Positions 16,895-25,867 of a stretch of DNA of 64,000 nucleotides are shown one piece after another. The DNA comes from Nonomuraea sp. PA05 (GTDB taxonomy: Bacteria > Actinomycetota > Actinomycetes > Streptosporangiales > Streptosporangiaceae): contig NZ_VSEY01000052.1 in assembly GCF_008086045.1 (NCBI RefSeq), positions 1 through 64,000 on the forward strand, read 5' to 3'. Made by a program: the position numbers and the translations under genes. Positions within the stretch are counted from its first letter, which is position 1; every line of letters starts with the position of its first letter. The notes below the pieces were generated by a model that was given only the letters and a program-made list of their open reading frames with translations, made no database searches and was not told the DNA's origin.

Positions 16895-17816
16895 CCAGAC
16901 GATCACGGCCGCCCCGCCCGCCGGCGACCACGGAAGCCTCCTGCCCGACCACGACGCCATCGCCGAGTGGCGGCGGCTGCGCGAGCGGCTGGCGCACGCC
17001 GACAGGGACACCGCCGCCGCCACGCTGGCCACCATGGCCGGCGGCATCCGGCGCACCGTGATCAGCACGATCGCGGGAGCGGGCCTCGGCCACGCGGGCG
17101 GCGACCTGTCGGTCACCGACATCCTCACCACCCTGTACGGCGCCGTGCTGCGCGTCGATCCCGCCGACCCCGCATGGCCGGACCGGGACCGGCTGATCCT
17201 GAGCAAGGGCCACTGCTCGGTCGCCCTCTACACCACGCTGGCGACCTGCGGTTTCTTCCCCGCGGAGCGGCTGAGCACGTTCGCGGCCCCGCTGTCGCCG
17301 CTCAACGGCCACCCGAGCCGCAGGTCGGTGCCCGGCGTCGAGACCAGCACCGGCCCGCTCGGGCACGGCCTGCCGGTCGGCGTCGGCATCGCCGTCGGCC
17401 TGCGGCTGCGCGGCTCGGCGGCCAGGACCGTGGTGGTGCTGGGCGACGGCGAGCTGCAGGAGGGCAGCAACTGGGAGGCCGCCATGACGGCGGGACATCG
17501 GGGGCTCACGTCGCTGACGGCCGTCATCGACAGGAACGGCCTGCAGCAGGGCGCCAGGACCAGCGCGACCAACGAGCTGGAGCCGCTCGCGGACAAGTGG
17601 CGGGCGTTCGGCTGGGAGGCGGTCGAGGTGGACGGCCACGACCACCTGGCGCTGCTGGACGCCGTCACCGCGCCGCACGCCGCGGGCCGGCCGCGCTGCG
17701 TGATCGCCAGAACCGTGAAGGGGCGAGGGGTTTCGTTCATGGAGGATCGGGTGGAGTGGCATCACAAGGTGCCGGACGCCGGGCAGGCCCGCACGGCTCT
17801 CGAGGAACTGCGTTGA
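16884..17816 (+). CDS. aptA: transketolase N-terminal subunit, candidate AptA
   Basis: About 310 residues. It corresponds to the thiamine-diphosphate-binding half of transketolase: LSKGHCSVALY (~106-116), GPLGHGLPVGVGIAVG (~158-172) and the ThDP/Mg motif GDGELQEGSNWEA (~187-199) with Asn ~218 after VIDR. The enzyme is split in two genes, as in apulose-4-phosphate transketolase, which combines apulose 4-phosphate with glyceraldehyde 3-phosphate. A GTG start at 16884 overlaps the isomerase end, and the C-terminal subunit follows with a TTGA overlap. A generic split transketolase for other pentoses is the alternative. Confidence 0.75.
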   Translation: MRPSQTITAAPPAGDHGSLLPDHDAIAEWRRLRERLAHADRDTAAATLATMAGGIRRTVISTIAGAGLGHAGGDLSVTDILTTLYGAVLRVDPADPAWPDRDRLILSKGHCSVALYTTLATCGFFPAERLSTFAAPLSPLNGHPSRRSVPGVETSTGPLGHGLPVGVGIAVGLRLRGSAARTVVVLGDGELQEGSNWEAAMTAGHRGLTSLTAVIDRNGLQQGARTSATNELEPLADKWRAFGWEAVEVDGHDHLALLDAVTAPHAAGRPRCVIARTVKGRGVSFMEDRVEWHHKVPDAGQARTALEELR

Positions 17817-18763
17817 TCGTCGATGAGCTGCACGACTGCAGGGACGCCTTCGCCGGCGAGCTGGTCCGGCTGGCGCGCGCCGACAGCCGCGTGGTGGCCG
17901 TCTGCAACGACTCGGTGGGCTCCAGCAAGCTGGGCGCGTTCGCCGCGGAGTTCCCCGACCGGCTGGTCAACGTGGGCATCGCCGAGCAGGACATGGTCGG
18001 GATCGGCGCCGGGCTGGCCAACGCGGGGCTGGTGCCGTTCGTGTGCGGGGCGGCGACGTTCCTGACGGCCAGGGCGCTGGAGCAGATCAAGGCCGACGTG
18101 GCGTACAGCCTGGCCAACGTCAAGCTGTGCGGGATGAGCCCCGGGCTCGCGTACGGCGCGCTGGGGCCGACCCACCACTCGACCGAGGATCTGTCGTGGC
18201 TGCGCGCCATCGCCGACCTGCCCGTGATCGTGCCCGCCGACCCCGCGCAGACCCGCGCGGCGACCAGGTGGGCGGCGGAGACGGACGGGCCGGTGTTCCT
18301 GCGGATCGGCAGGTTCCCGGTGCCCGACGTGTCGCCGCCTGATGGCCCCGCCTTCACGTACGGGCGGGCGCTGCGGCTGCGCGAGGGCGTGGACGCCACG
18401 ATCGTGGCGACGGGCACGATGGTGAGCCGGGCGATGCGGGCGGCGGCGCTGCTGGAGGAGCGCGGCGTGCAGGCCAGGGTGGTGAACGTGTCCACCGTCT
18501 CCCCTCTCGACCGGGAGGAGATCATGGCGGCGGCCCGGCAGACGGGCGCGGTCGTGACGGCCGAGGAGGCGGTGCCCACCGGCGGGCTCGGGGCGGCGGT
18601 GGCGGAGGTCGTGCTGGAGACGCGGCCGGTGCCGATGCGGCTGCTCGGCACCCGCGCGTTCGCGCCGACCGGGGAGACGGACTTCCTGCTGGAGTACTTC
18701 GGGCTCACCGCCGACGGGATCGCCCGGTCGGCGCTGGAGGTGCTGGGGCTTGACCACGCTTGA
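17813..18763 (+). CDS. aptB: transketolase C-terminal subunit, candidate AptB
   Basis: About 316 residues. It holds the pyrimidine-binding and C-terminal transketolase domains. NVGIAEQDMVGIGAGLA (~53-69) contains the conserved catalytic Glu (~58), and GPTHHSTEDLSWLRAI is the usual substrate loop. The C-terminal domain ends with TEEAVPTGGLG-type residues. It pairs with the preceding N-terminal subunit to form one ThDP enzyme. The start is a TTG overlapping the upstream TGA, with GAGGAA about seven bases before. In this operon it would complete the transketolase step that sends a branched pentose into the pentose phosphate pathway. Confidence 0.78.
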   Translation: MIVDELHDCRDAFAGELVRLARADSRVVAVCNDSVGSSKLGAFAAEFPDRLVNVGIAEQDMVGIGAGLANAGLVPFVCGAATFLTARALEQIKADVAYSLANVKLCGMSPGLAYGALGPTHHSTEDLSWLRAIADLPVIVPADPAQTRAATRWAAETDGPVFLRIGRFPVPDVSPPDGPAFTYGRALRLREGVDATIVATGTMVSRAMRAAALLEERGVQARVVNVSTVSPLDREEIMAAARQTGAVVTAEEAVPTGGLGAAVAEVVLETRPVPMRLLGTRAFAPTGETDFLLEYFGLTADGIARSALEVLGLDHA

Positions 18764-20243
18764 GAACCCGCTCGTTCTCGGGGTGGATCAGGGGACGAGC
18801 GCGACCAAGGCGATCCTGGTGGACACGGCGGGCGAGGTGGTGTCGCGCGCCTCTGCGCCGCTGTCGCGGCGGCACCCCGGGCCCGGCCTGGTCGAGCAGG
18901 ACGCCGAGGAGCTGTGGCGCAGCGTCCTGGACGCGGTGGCCGCCTGCCTGGGCAACCGTGATGGTGCGGGCAGGGTGGTGGCCGTTGGGCTGAGTGTGCA
19001 GCGGGAGTCGGTGCTGCTCTGGGACCGGGCCACGGGCGCGCCGGTGGGACCGCTGGTGAGCTGGCAGGACCGCCGGGGCACCGAGCTGTGCGCCCGGCTG
19101 GCCGCCGAGGGGGCTTCCGCCCTGGTACGCCGGATCAGCGGCCTCCCCCTGGACCCGATGTTCTCGGCGGCCAAGGCGGCCTGGCTGCTCGGCCGGCACC
19201 GGGGCGACCTCTGCCTGGGCACGGTGGACTCGTGGCTGTTGCACCGGCTGGGCGGCGGGCACGTGATCGAGGTGGGCTGCGCCTCCCGTACGCAGCTGCT
19301 CGACGTGCGGCGGCGGGCGTGGAGCCCGGAGCTGCTGGGCCTGTTCGGCGTGCCGGAGGAGGCGCTGCCCCGGGTGGTGCCGTCCACCGGAGCGTACGCC
19401 GACGCGAAGGCGCTGCATCCCGCCCTGGCCGGGGTGCCGGTGTCGGCGGTGCTCGGCGACTCGCACGCCGCCCTGTACGCGCACGCGGCCGGCGAGCCGG
19501 GGCGCGTCAAGGTCACCTACGGCACGGGCTCTTCGGTGATGGGCCTGGCGGGTCCGGAAGTGGCGGCGGGTGAGGGCTTGTGCTCGACGATCGCCTGGGA
19601 CGACGGCACGCCCGCGTACGCGCTGGAGGGCAACATCCTGTCCGCCGGCGCCACGATCGCCTGGCTGGCCGGGGTTCTGGGCGTCGAGGCCGAGGAGCTG
19701 GCGCGGCTCGCGAGACGTGGCCGCCGGGGTAGGCTGAAGATCGTGCCGGCGTTCGGCGGCCTCGGGGCGCCGTGGTGGGACGACCGGGCGGAAGCGATCA
19801 TGACGGGTCTCGGCCTGGACAGCCGGCGGGAGGACATGGCGAGGGCGGCGGTCGACTCGATCGGGCTGCAGGTCGGCGACGTCGTGTCCGCCTTCGAGCG
19901 CGCGGCGGGCCCGGTGGCGGAGCTGCTGGCCGACGGCGGTCCCACCGCGAACGACGACCTCATGCAGTGGCAGGCCGACGTAACGGGTCACGCCGTGCGG
20001 GTGGCGCGGCGGCCCGAGCTGTCGGCGCTGGGAGCGGCGCATCTCGCGGGAGCGGCATCCGGTGTATGGTCCCGCCGGGAGCTGTCCGGGCTGCCTCGCC
20101 ATGGGCGGCGCTACACACCCGTTCTGCCGGTGTGCGAACGGCGCCGTGCCCTAGCAGAATGGCACTCGGCAGTGGCCCGGGCTCGCCACCGGACCAGCAG
20201 GAGCGGCGGAGCCGAAGCGGAGGCCAGCGATCGTGGCAGCTGA
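18750..20243 (+). CDS. aplK: FGGY carbohydrate kinase, candidate apulose kinase
   Basis: About 497 residues, the usual FGGY length. The phosphate-1 motif GVDQGTSATKAILVD (~11-25), LVSWQDRRG (Asp ~107), LGDSHAALYAHAA (Asp ~237, probable base), VTYGTGSSVM and LADGGPTAND are all family features. FGGY kinases phosphorylate ketoses such as xylulose or polyols such as glycerol. The adjacent isomerase and split transketolase make apulose 4-phosphate formation likely. The start is a TTG within the last codons of the transketolase gene (14-base overlap), and its end overlaps the regulator gene. The C-terminal ~25 residues are charged and extend past the usual fold. Confidence 0.75.
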   Translation: MTTLENPLVLGVDQGTSATKAILVDTAGEVVSRASAPLSRRHPGPGLVEQDAEELWRSVLDAVAACLGNRDGAGRVVAVGLSVQRESVLLWDRATGAPVGPLVSWQDRRGTELCARLAAEGASALVRRISGLPLDPMFSAAKAAWLLGRHRGDLCLGTVDSWLLHRLGGGHVIEVGCASRTQLLDVRRRAWSPELLGLFGVPEEALPRVVPSTGAYADAKALHPALAGVPVSAVLGDSHAALYAHAAGEPGRVKVTYGTGSSVMGLAGPEVAAGEGLCSTIAWDDGTPAYALEGNILSAGATIAWLAGVLGVEAEELARLARRGRRGRLKIVPAFGGLGAPWWDDRAEAIMTGLGLDSRREDMARAAVDSIGLQVGDVVSAFERAAGPVAELLADGGPTANDDLMQWQADVTGHAVRVARRPELSALGAAHLAGAASGVWSRRELSGLPRHGRRYTPVLPVCERRRALAEWHSAVARARHRTSRSGGAEAEASDRGS

Positions 20244-21249
20244 CAGTCAGTTCGAGAAGAGCCGCGCGGACACGGTCAGGTTCGGCGGTCGCCGGCTGAG
20301 CCAGGAGTCCGAGCGCATGCGGCTGCTGGTCCGCGTCGCGCGCCTCTACCACGAGCACGGCGTGCGGCAGCCGCAGATCGCCGCCCAGCTCCGCATCTCG
20401 CAGCCGCGCGTGTCGCGGCTGCTGAAGGAGGCCGCGGAGATCGGCATCGTGCGCACGGTGGTCGTGGTGCCCAGCGGCGTGCACGCGCTGCTGGAGGAGG
20501 ACCTGGAGCGCAAGTACGGCGTGGAGCAGATCATCGTCGTGGACGCCGCGGGCGAGAACCACGACGTGGTGGCCGCGCTGGGCTCGGCGGGCGCGACGTA
20601 CCTCGACGCCACGCTGATCGGCGGCGAGCATCTGGGCATCTCGTCGTGGAGCGCGAGCCTGCTGGCGACCGTGGAGGCCATGCAGCGCCGTCCGGTGCGG
20701 GTGGCCGAGGAGGTCGTGCAGCTCATCGGCGGCGTGGGCAAGGGATCGGCGCAGGTGCAGGCCACCAGACTGGCCGCGCACCTGGCCGATCTGACCGGCG
20801 CGGAGCCGGTCTTCCTGCCCGCGCCAGGGCTGGTGGGCTCGTCGGTGGCGCGGCAGGCGCTGTCCGACGACCATGTGGTGCGGCAGGTGGTGGACGCCTG
20901 GTCGCGGCTGACGACCGTGCTGGTCGGGATCGGCAGCCTCAACCCGTCGCCGCTGCTGCAGGAGAGCGGCAACGCGATCGGCGAGGAGGAGATGGGGACG
21001 CTGCGCGGGCTCGGCGCGGTGGGTGACGTGTGCCTGCGCTTCTTCGACGCCGACGGGCGGCTGGTCGACTCGCCGCTGGAGGACCGCATCCTCGGCATCT
21101 CCGCCGCCGACCTGCTGCGCGTGCCGCGGCGCATCGCGATCGCGGGCGGCCGGCGCAAGACCGCCGCCATCAGGGCCGCGCTCAGGGGCGGCTGGGTCAA
21201 CACGCTCATCACGGACGTGGGCGTGGCGGAGGAACTGCTGAAGGACTGA
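20233..21249 (+). CDS. SorC/DeoR-type sugar-responsive regulator
   Basis: About 338 residues. A helix-turn-helix lies at ~44-66 (VRQPQIAAQLRISQPRVSRLLKEA), followed by a SorC sugar-binding domain (VIGG-like LIGGVGKGSAQVQATRLAAHLA, VLVGIGSL, AIAGGRRKTAAIRAAL, NTLITDVGVAEELL). SorC proteins bind a phosphorylated sugar and control catabolic operons. As the last gene of the apiose-like operon it probably autoregulates it, and it may act at the pectate lyase promoter just downstream. The GTG start overlaps the kinase end by 11 bases. The proposed effector, an apiose-pathway phosphate, is an inference. Confidence 0.87.
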   Translation: MAADSQFEKSRADTVRFGGRRLSQESERMRLLVRVARLYHEHGVRQPQIAAQLRISQPRVSRLLKEAAEIGIVRTVVVVPSGVHALLEEDLERKYGVEQIIVVDAAGENHDVVAALGSAGATYLDATLIGGEHLGISSWSASLLATVEAMQRRPVRVAEEVVQLIGGVGKGSAQVQATRLAAHLADLTGAEPVFLPAPGLVGSSVARQALSDDHVVRQVVDAWSRLTTVLVGIGSLNPSPLLQESGNAIGEEEMGTLRGLGAVGDVCLRFFDADGRLVDSPLEDRILGISAADLLRVPRRIAIAGGRRKTAAIRAALRGGWVNTLITDVGVAEELLKD

Positions 21250-21264
21250 CGCACCCCAGGACAG

Positions 21265-21293
21265 GGCCGTCGTGCGCGCGTCGCACGGCGGCC
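21265..21293 (+). terminator. hairpin terminator after SorC gene
   Basis: GGCCGTCGTGCG (21265-21276) pairs with CGCACGGCGGCC (21282-21293) across a 5-base loop with one G-T type mismatch. It stands 16 bases after the SorC stop codon. No strong T-run follows, which is common in high-GC actinomycetes. Confidence 0.6.
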
Positions 21294-21355
21294 TTCGGCG
21301 TTCCTGGACGACTCCTGAGAATTTACCGGCGCGTCATCTGGCCGAGAAACCGCTC

Positions 21356-21384
21356 TTGACAGTCACATCCGTGTCGTTCACGAT
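21356..21384 (+). promoter_or_regulatory. promoter of pectate lyase with inverted repeat
   Basis: TTGACA at 21356-21361 with a 17-base spacer to CACGAT at 21379-21384. A 7-base inverted repeat, TCACATC (21363-21369) and GATGTGA (21382-21388), sits between and over these elements. That is a typical place for a repressor, possibly the SorC protein encoded just upstream. Confidence 0.55.
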
Positions 21385-21410
21385 GTGATGCAATCCACTC
21401 CATTCATGGC

Positions 21411-21424
21411 TGAATAAAAATTCT
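21411..21424 (+). promoter_or_regulatory. AT-rich operator-like box before pectate lyase
   Basis: TGAATAAAAATTCT resembles the TGAATAAATATTCA box before the apiose-like operon and the TGAATATATAT boxes at other pectin promoters. It lies 25-40 bases downstream of the predicted promoter, in the leader. Confidence 0.5.
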
Positions 21425-21505
21425 CACCTAGCGACAGCGTGGTCCGGAGTGTGCCGATTCATGGCACAGCCCTGCCTATTCCCGGGGCGGAAAGAGAGCG
21501 TTTCG

Positions 21506-23851
21506 ATGACCGAGGCCGCTGGCTTCGATCCCCAGCAATCAGAATTCAGCCGCCGCACTTTCGTGCGCTCGGCGGCATTGGCCACGCCCGCCGTGGCCTG
21601 GGCGGGCCCGGCCGCGGCGGCCTCCCCGACGCCCCAGCCCAGCGGCAGCCCCAGCGCGAGCGCGCCGGCGACCACCGCGGCCAAGCCCAAGATCCCGGCC
21701 TTCCCCGGCGCCGAGGGCGCGGGCATGTACACCACCGGCGGCCGGGGCGGCGCCGTCTACGAGGTGACCACCCTGGACGACGACGGCCCCGGGTCGCTGC
21801 GCGAGGCGGCCGCCAAGTCGGACGGCACGATCGTCTTCCGGGTCGCGGGCAACATCAAGCTCAAGGGCGGGCTCGACATCACCGGGTCCAACCTCACGAT
21901 CGCCGGCCAGACCGCCCCCGGCCACGGCATCACCGTCATCGGCAACGAGACGCAGATCAAGGGCAGCAACATCATCCTGCGCCACCTGCGCTTCCGCGGC
22001 GGCGACGAGATGGGCACCCCGATCGACACGTTCGGCGCCCGCGGGGTGAAGGACCTCATCATCGACCACTGCTCCTTCAGCTGGGGCGTGGACGAGTGCT
22101 TCTCCGTCTACGGCAACACCAACGTGACCGTCCAGTGGTGCATCATCTCCGAGGGCCTGACGAACTCGGTGCACGACAAGGGCCGGCACGGCATGGGCGG
22201 CCTGTGGGGTGGCGACAACATCACCTACCACCACAACCTGCTCATCCACGAGAACGCGCGCAACCCGCGCTTCAGCTTCACCGAGGGCATGAGCCTGGTC
22301 GTGGACCACCGCAACAACGTGATCTACAACCACGGCATCACCTCCTGCTACGGCGGTGAGTGGTCCAACGGCATCAACCTGGTCGGCAACTACTACAAGC
22401 CGGGCCCCAACACGCTACCGAAGATCGCCAGGGAGATCGTCGCCCCCGGCCGGTTCGGCCAGTGGCACGTCAACGGCAACGTGATCGAGGGCCACGCCGA
22501 CGTCACGGCCGACAACACGCTCGGCATCACCTACCCGATCGGCGGCATCACGCTGCTGCCGCAGCCGGTCGAGTTCGCGAACGGCATCACCGAGCAGCCG
22601 CCGCAGCAGGCGTACGCGACCGTCCTGGAGCAGGCGGGGGCCACCCTGCCGCGGCGGGACGCCATCGACGCCCGGCTGGTCGGCGAGGCGCGCACCGGCA
22701 CGGGCCGGCACATCAACTCCCAGAAGGACGTGGGCGGCTTCCTGCCCTTACCCACCGAGGTGGCCGCGCCTGCCGACACCGACAAGGACGGCATCCCGGA
22801 CGAGTGGGAGACCGCTCAGGGGCTCGACCCGAACAACGCCGAGGACGCCAAGACGGCCGGGGCCGACGGGTACACGAACCTGGAGCGGTACCTGAACTCG
22901 ATCCAGCGGGCCGGAGCGGCCAATCCCACGGTCGCGATCACCTCGCCCAGGATCGACCAGGTGTTCGCGGCGAACAAGGACAAGCAGCCCGTCGCGATCA
23001 CGGCCGACGCCAAGGCCGCCGACGGCGCGACGATCGCCAAGGTCGAGTTCTTCCACGGTGACGAGAAGATCGGCGAGGCGACGGCGGCGCCGTACCAGGC
23101 GACCTGGAAGGGCGTCACCGACGGCACCTACTTCCTGACGGCCAGGGCCACCGACAGCACCGGCTCGGCCACCACCTCCTCGCTGGTGCCGATCCACGTC
23201 AACCGCGTCAGGACGCACTCGGGGTGGCAGGTCAAGGACATCGGCGAGGTGCCGATCCCCGGGAACACGGCGCTCAAGGACGGCGTGTTCACGATCAAGG
23301 GATCCGGCAAGGTCGCCGGCTGGAAGGACTCCTTCCACTTCGCCTACAAGGCGGTCGGCTTCAGCAAGCGCGGCGAGGTCCTGGAGATCACCGCCCGGCT
23401 GGACGGCGTGAGCAAGAACCACGTGGACGCCGTGGCCGGGATCATGATCCGGCAGGATCTGGAGCCCAGCTCGCCGTTCATGATGGCCGGCATCGGCTAC
23501 TCGGCCAGCAACGAGGACGGCTCCCGCAAGCGCGCCAAGGCCATCAGGGTCGCCTCGCACGGCACGGCGCCGAGCGTCGGCGTCTACCCGCCGACCAGCG
23601 ATGATCCGCTGGACGACGACAAGTCGTACTGGCTGCGGCTGGTCTGCCGGAGCCTGCCGACCGGCGGGGACACCGAGTTCGAGGCCTTCCTCTCGGAGAA
23701 CTCGCTCAACTGGGAGCGCATCGGCTACGAGCGCATCGTCATGCGGACCGGCAGGTTCTACGTCGGCCTCGCCGTGGACGGCAACCAGGAGGCGAACGGC
23801 GTCCACGTCTACACCACGGCGACCTTCAGTCAGGTCAAGGTCAATCGTTAG
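21506..23851 (+). CDS. Tat-exported pectate lyase (PL1), multidomain
   Basis: About 781 residues. The twin-arginine signal SRRTFVRSAALATPAVAWAG is at ~15-34. A PL1 beta-helix follows (~60-400): FPGAEGAGMYTTGGRGG, VTTLDDDGPGSLREA, SNLTIAGQTAPGHGI, IIDHCSFSWGVDE and ENARNPRFSF with the catalytic-type Arg. A calcium-binding-like segment DTDKDGIPDEWE is near 430, then an Ig-like domain (VEFFHGDEKIGEA, ~500-570), and the C-terminal ~200 residues form a DUF1349/concanavalin-like module. It would cut de-esterified homogalacturonan outside the cell. An upstream ATG adds 19 residues before the Tat signal and is unlikely. It opens the region holding the transporter operon. Confidence 0.88.
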   Translation: MTEAAGFDPQQSEFSRRTFVRSAALATPAVAWAGPAAAASPTPQPSGSPSASAPATTAAKPKIPAFPGAEGAGMYTTGGRGGAVYEVTTLDDDGPGSLREAAAKSDGTIVFRVAGNIKLKGGLDITGSNLTIAGQTAPGHGITVIGNETQIKGSNIILRHLRFRGGDEMGTPIDTFGARGVKDLIIDHCSFSWGVDECFSVYGNTNVTVQWCIISEGLTNSVHDKGRHGMGGLWGGDNITYHHNLLIHENARNPRFSFTEGMSLVVDHRNNVIYNHGITSCYGGEWSNGINLVGNYYKPGPNTLPKIAREIVAPGRFGQWHVNGNVIEGHADVTADNTLGITYPIGGITLLPQPVEFANGITEQPPQQAYATVLEQAGATLPRRDAIDARLVGEARTGTGRHINSQKDVGGFLPLPTEVAAPADTDKDGIPDEWETAQGLDPNNAEDAKTAGADGYTNLERYLNSIQRAGAANPTVAITSPRIDQVFAANKDKQPVAITADAKAADGATIAKVEFFHGDEKIGEATAAPYQATWKGVTDGTYFLTARATDSTGSATTSSLVPIHVNRVRTHSGWQVKDIGEVPIPGNTALKDGVFTIKGSGKVAGWKDSFHFAYKAVGFSKRGEVLEITARLDGVSKNHVDAVAGIMIRQDLEPSSPFMMAGIGYSASNEDGSRKRAKAIRVASHGTAPSVGVYPPTSDDPLDDDKSYWLRLVCRSLPTGGDTEFEAFLSENSLNWERIGYERIVMRTGRFYVGLAVDGNQEANGVHVYTTATFSQVKVNR

Positions 23852-23869
23852 ACCCCGAACGGAGCACCC

Positions 23870-25858
23870 ATGACAAACGAAGCGTTCACGAGGAGGAGCC
23901 TGCTCCGGGGCGGGGGCCTGCTGATGCTCGCCACGGCCACCGGCTGCAGTTTCTTCGACACCAGCCCCAGCGCGGCCGGAGGCGGCGCCGCCCAGGTAGC
24001 CGACGCCTCGGCCAAGGAGGCGCCCGCGCTGGCCGAGCTGGTCAAGGCCGGCAAGCTGCCGCCGCTGGAGCAGCGCCTGCCGAAGAACCCGCTGGTCGTG
24101 ACCCCGCTCAAGGAGCCCGGCAAGTACGGCGGAAGCTGGAGCTCGGCCATGGTCGGCGAGGACGACCTCGACTGGCTGTACTACACGCTCGCCTACGAGC
24201 CGCTGGTCCGCCTCAAGCCCGGCACGAACGGCCAGAAGGGCCCGGACGACATCATCCCGAACGTCGCCGAGTTCGAGGTCAAGGACGGCGGCCGGGAATA
24301 CGTCTTCCGCCTGCGCGAGGGCCTGAAGTGGTCCGACGGGCAGCCCTGCACGGCCGACGACATGATCTTCGCGTTCGAGGACGTGACCACCTACCACGAC
24401 CTGCACACCACCGGCGTCTACGACCTCTTCCTGGAGAACGGCAGCACCACCGAGAAGGCCAAGGTCGAGAAGGTGGACGAGCGCACAGTGCGCTACGTCT
24501 ACAAGGAGCCGAAGGCGGGCCTGCTGTTCCAGATCGCGGTCTCCACCTTCGAGCGGGGCGGGGCGAGCGGCCTCCTGCTGCCCAAGCACTACCTCAAGCA
24601 GTTCCACAAGAAGCACAACCCGGACGCCGACAAGCTCGCCAAGGAGCAGCAGCTGGAGGACTGGACCCAGCTCTTCATGAACAAGAACGACGTCCCGCAC
24701 AACGCCGAGATGCCCACGCTGCACCCGTGGAAGATCAGCAACGCGCTCGGCAACGGCACGGCGGTGGTGGCCGAGCGGAACCCGTACTACTGGAAGGTCG
24801 ACCAGCAGGGGCGGCAGCTCCCCTATCTCGACCGCTTCAGAGCCGAGGTCCTCGGGGACGTCGAGGTGGAGCTGCTGAAGATCATGAACGGCGAGATCAC
24901 CATGCAGACCCGCAACTTCAACACGCCGGAGAACAAGCCGCTGATCGCGCAGAACGCCGAGAAGGGCAAGTACCGGCTCTTCGACGTGCCGAGCCGGCTC
25001 AGCAACACGATGATCATCCAGTTCAACCAGACGATCGGCGACGACGACCTGCGCGAGCTGTTCCAGAAGGAGGACTTCCGGATCGGCCTGTCGTACGCGA
25101 TCAACCGCAAGGAGATCATCGACGGCGTGTACGCCGGCCAGGGCGAGCCGTGGCAGGCGGCGCCCTCCAAGGCCAACGCCCTCTACGACGCGGACTTCGC
25201 CAAGCAGTACACCGAGTACGACGTCGCCAAGGCCAACGAGTTGCTGGACAAGGCGGGGCTGACGAAGAAGGACTCCGGCGGCAAGCGGCTCGGCCCCGAC
25301 GGCAAGCCGCTGACCATCACCGTCATGTCCAACACCGACTTCCCGCACCACGTGCAGGCGCTGGAGTTCGTCAAGAAGCACTGGGACGCGGTAGGGGTCG
25401 GCCTGCGGGTCGATCCGGTCGCGGCCACGCTCTACACCGAGCGCACGATGGGCAACAACCCGCAGGCGTCCGTGTACACGTGCAGCGACTTCGACATCAT
25501 CACCGGCACCGGCGGCGACCACTACTACGTGCCGAGCAACTCCGGCAGCGCCCGCTACGCCATCCGCTGGGCCCTGTGGTACGGCAGCAAGGGCAAGAAC
25601 GGCGACGAGCCGCCGGCGGAGGTGCGCGCGCAGCTCGACGCGTTCACCGCGATGCGCACCGAGCCGGACTTCAACAAGGCGCTGGAGCACGCCAAGGAGG
25701 TCGTGCGCATCTCCAAGGAGCAGTTCTACGCGATCGGGATCAGCACGTACCCGAACGAGTACGGCATCGTCTCCAACACGCTCAAGAACGTGCCCGACAC
25801 CATGGCCAGCGCACAGGTGACCCCCGGGCCGACCATGCCCGAGCAGTACTCCTTCTGA
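23870..25858 (+). CDS. ABC transporter lipoprotein, family 5 solute-binding
   Basis: About 662 residues. The N-terminus has a Tat-like TRRSLLRGGG followed by a hydrophobic stretch and lipobox ATGC (Cys ~26), so it is a membrane-anchored lipoprotein. The SBP_bac_5 fold is indicated by FRLREGLKWSDGQPCTADDM and FRIGLSYAINRKEII. Family 5 proteins bind oligopeptides but also oligosaccharides; here the setting (pectate lyase 18 bases upstream, glycosidases downstream) favours pectin oligosaccharides. It is the first gene of a complete five-gene ABC importer. Confidence 0.88.
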   Translation: MTNEAFTRRSLLRGGGLLMLATATGCSFFDTSPSAAGGGAAQVADASAKEAPALAELVKAGKLPPLEQRLPKNPLVVTPLKEPGKYGGSWSSAMVGEDDLDWLYYTLAYEPLVRLKPGTNGQKGPDDIIPNVAEFEVKDGGREYVFRLREGLKWSDGQPCTADDMIFAFEDVTTYHDLHTTGVYDLFLENGSTTEKAKVEKVDERTVRYVYKEPKAGLLFQIAVSTFERGGASGLLLPKHYLKQFHKKHNPDADKLAKEQQLEDWTQLFMNKNDVPHNAEMPTLHPWKISNALGNGTAVVAERNPYYWKVDQQGRQLPYLDRFRAEVLGDVEVELLKIMNGEITMQTRNFNTPENKPLIAQNAEKGKYRLFDVPSRLSNTMIIQFNQTIGDDDLRELFQKEDFRIGLSYAINRKEIIDGVYAGQGEPWQAAPSKANALYDADFAKQYTEYDVAKANELLDKAGLTKKDSGGKRLGPDGKPLTITVMSNTDFPHHVQALEFVKKHWDAVGVGLRVDPVAATLYTERTMGNNPQASVYTCSDFDIITGTGGDHYYVPSNSGSARYAIRWALWYGSKGKNGDEPPAEVRAQLDAFTAMRTEPDFNKALEHAKEVVRISKEQFYAIGISTYPNEYGIVSNTLKNVPDTMASAQVTPGPTMPEQYSF

Positions 25859-25867
25859 GGTGCCGAC

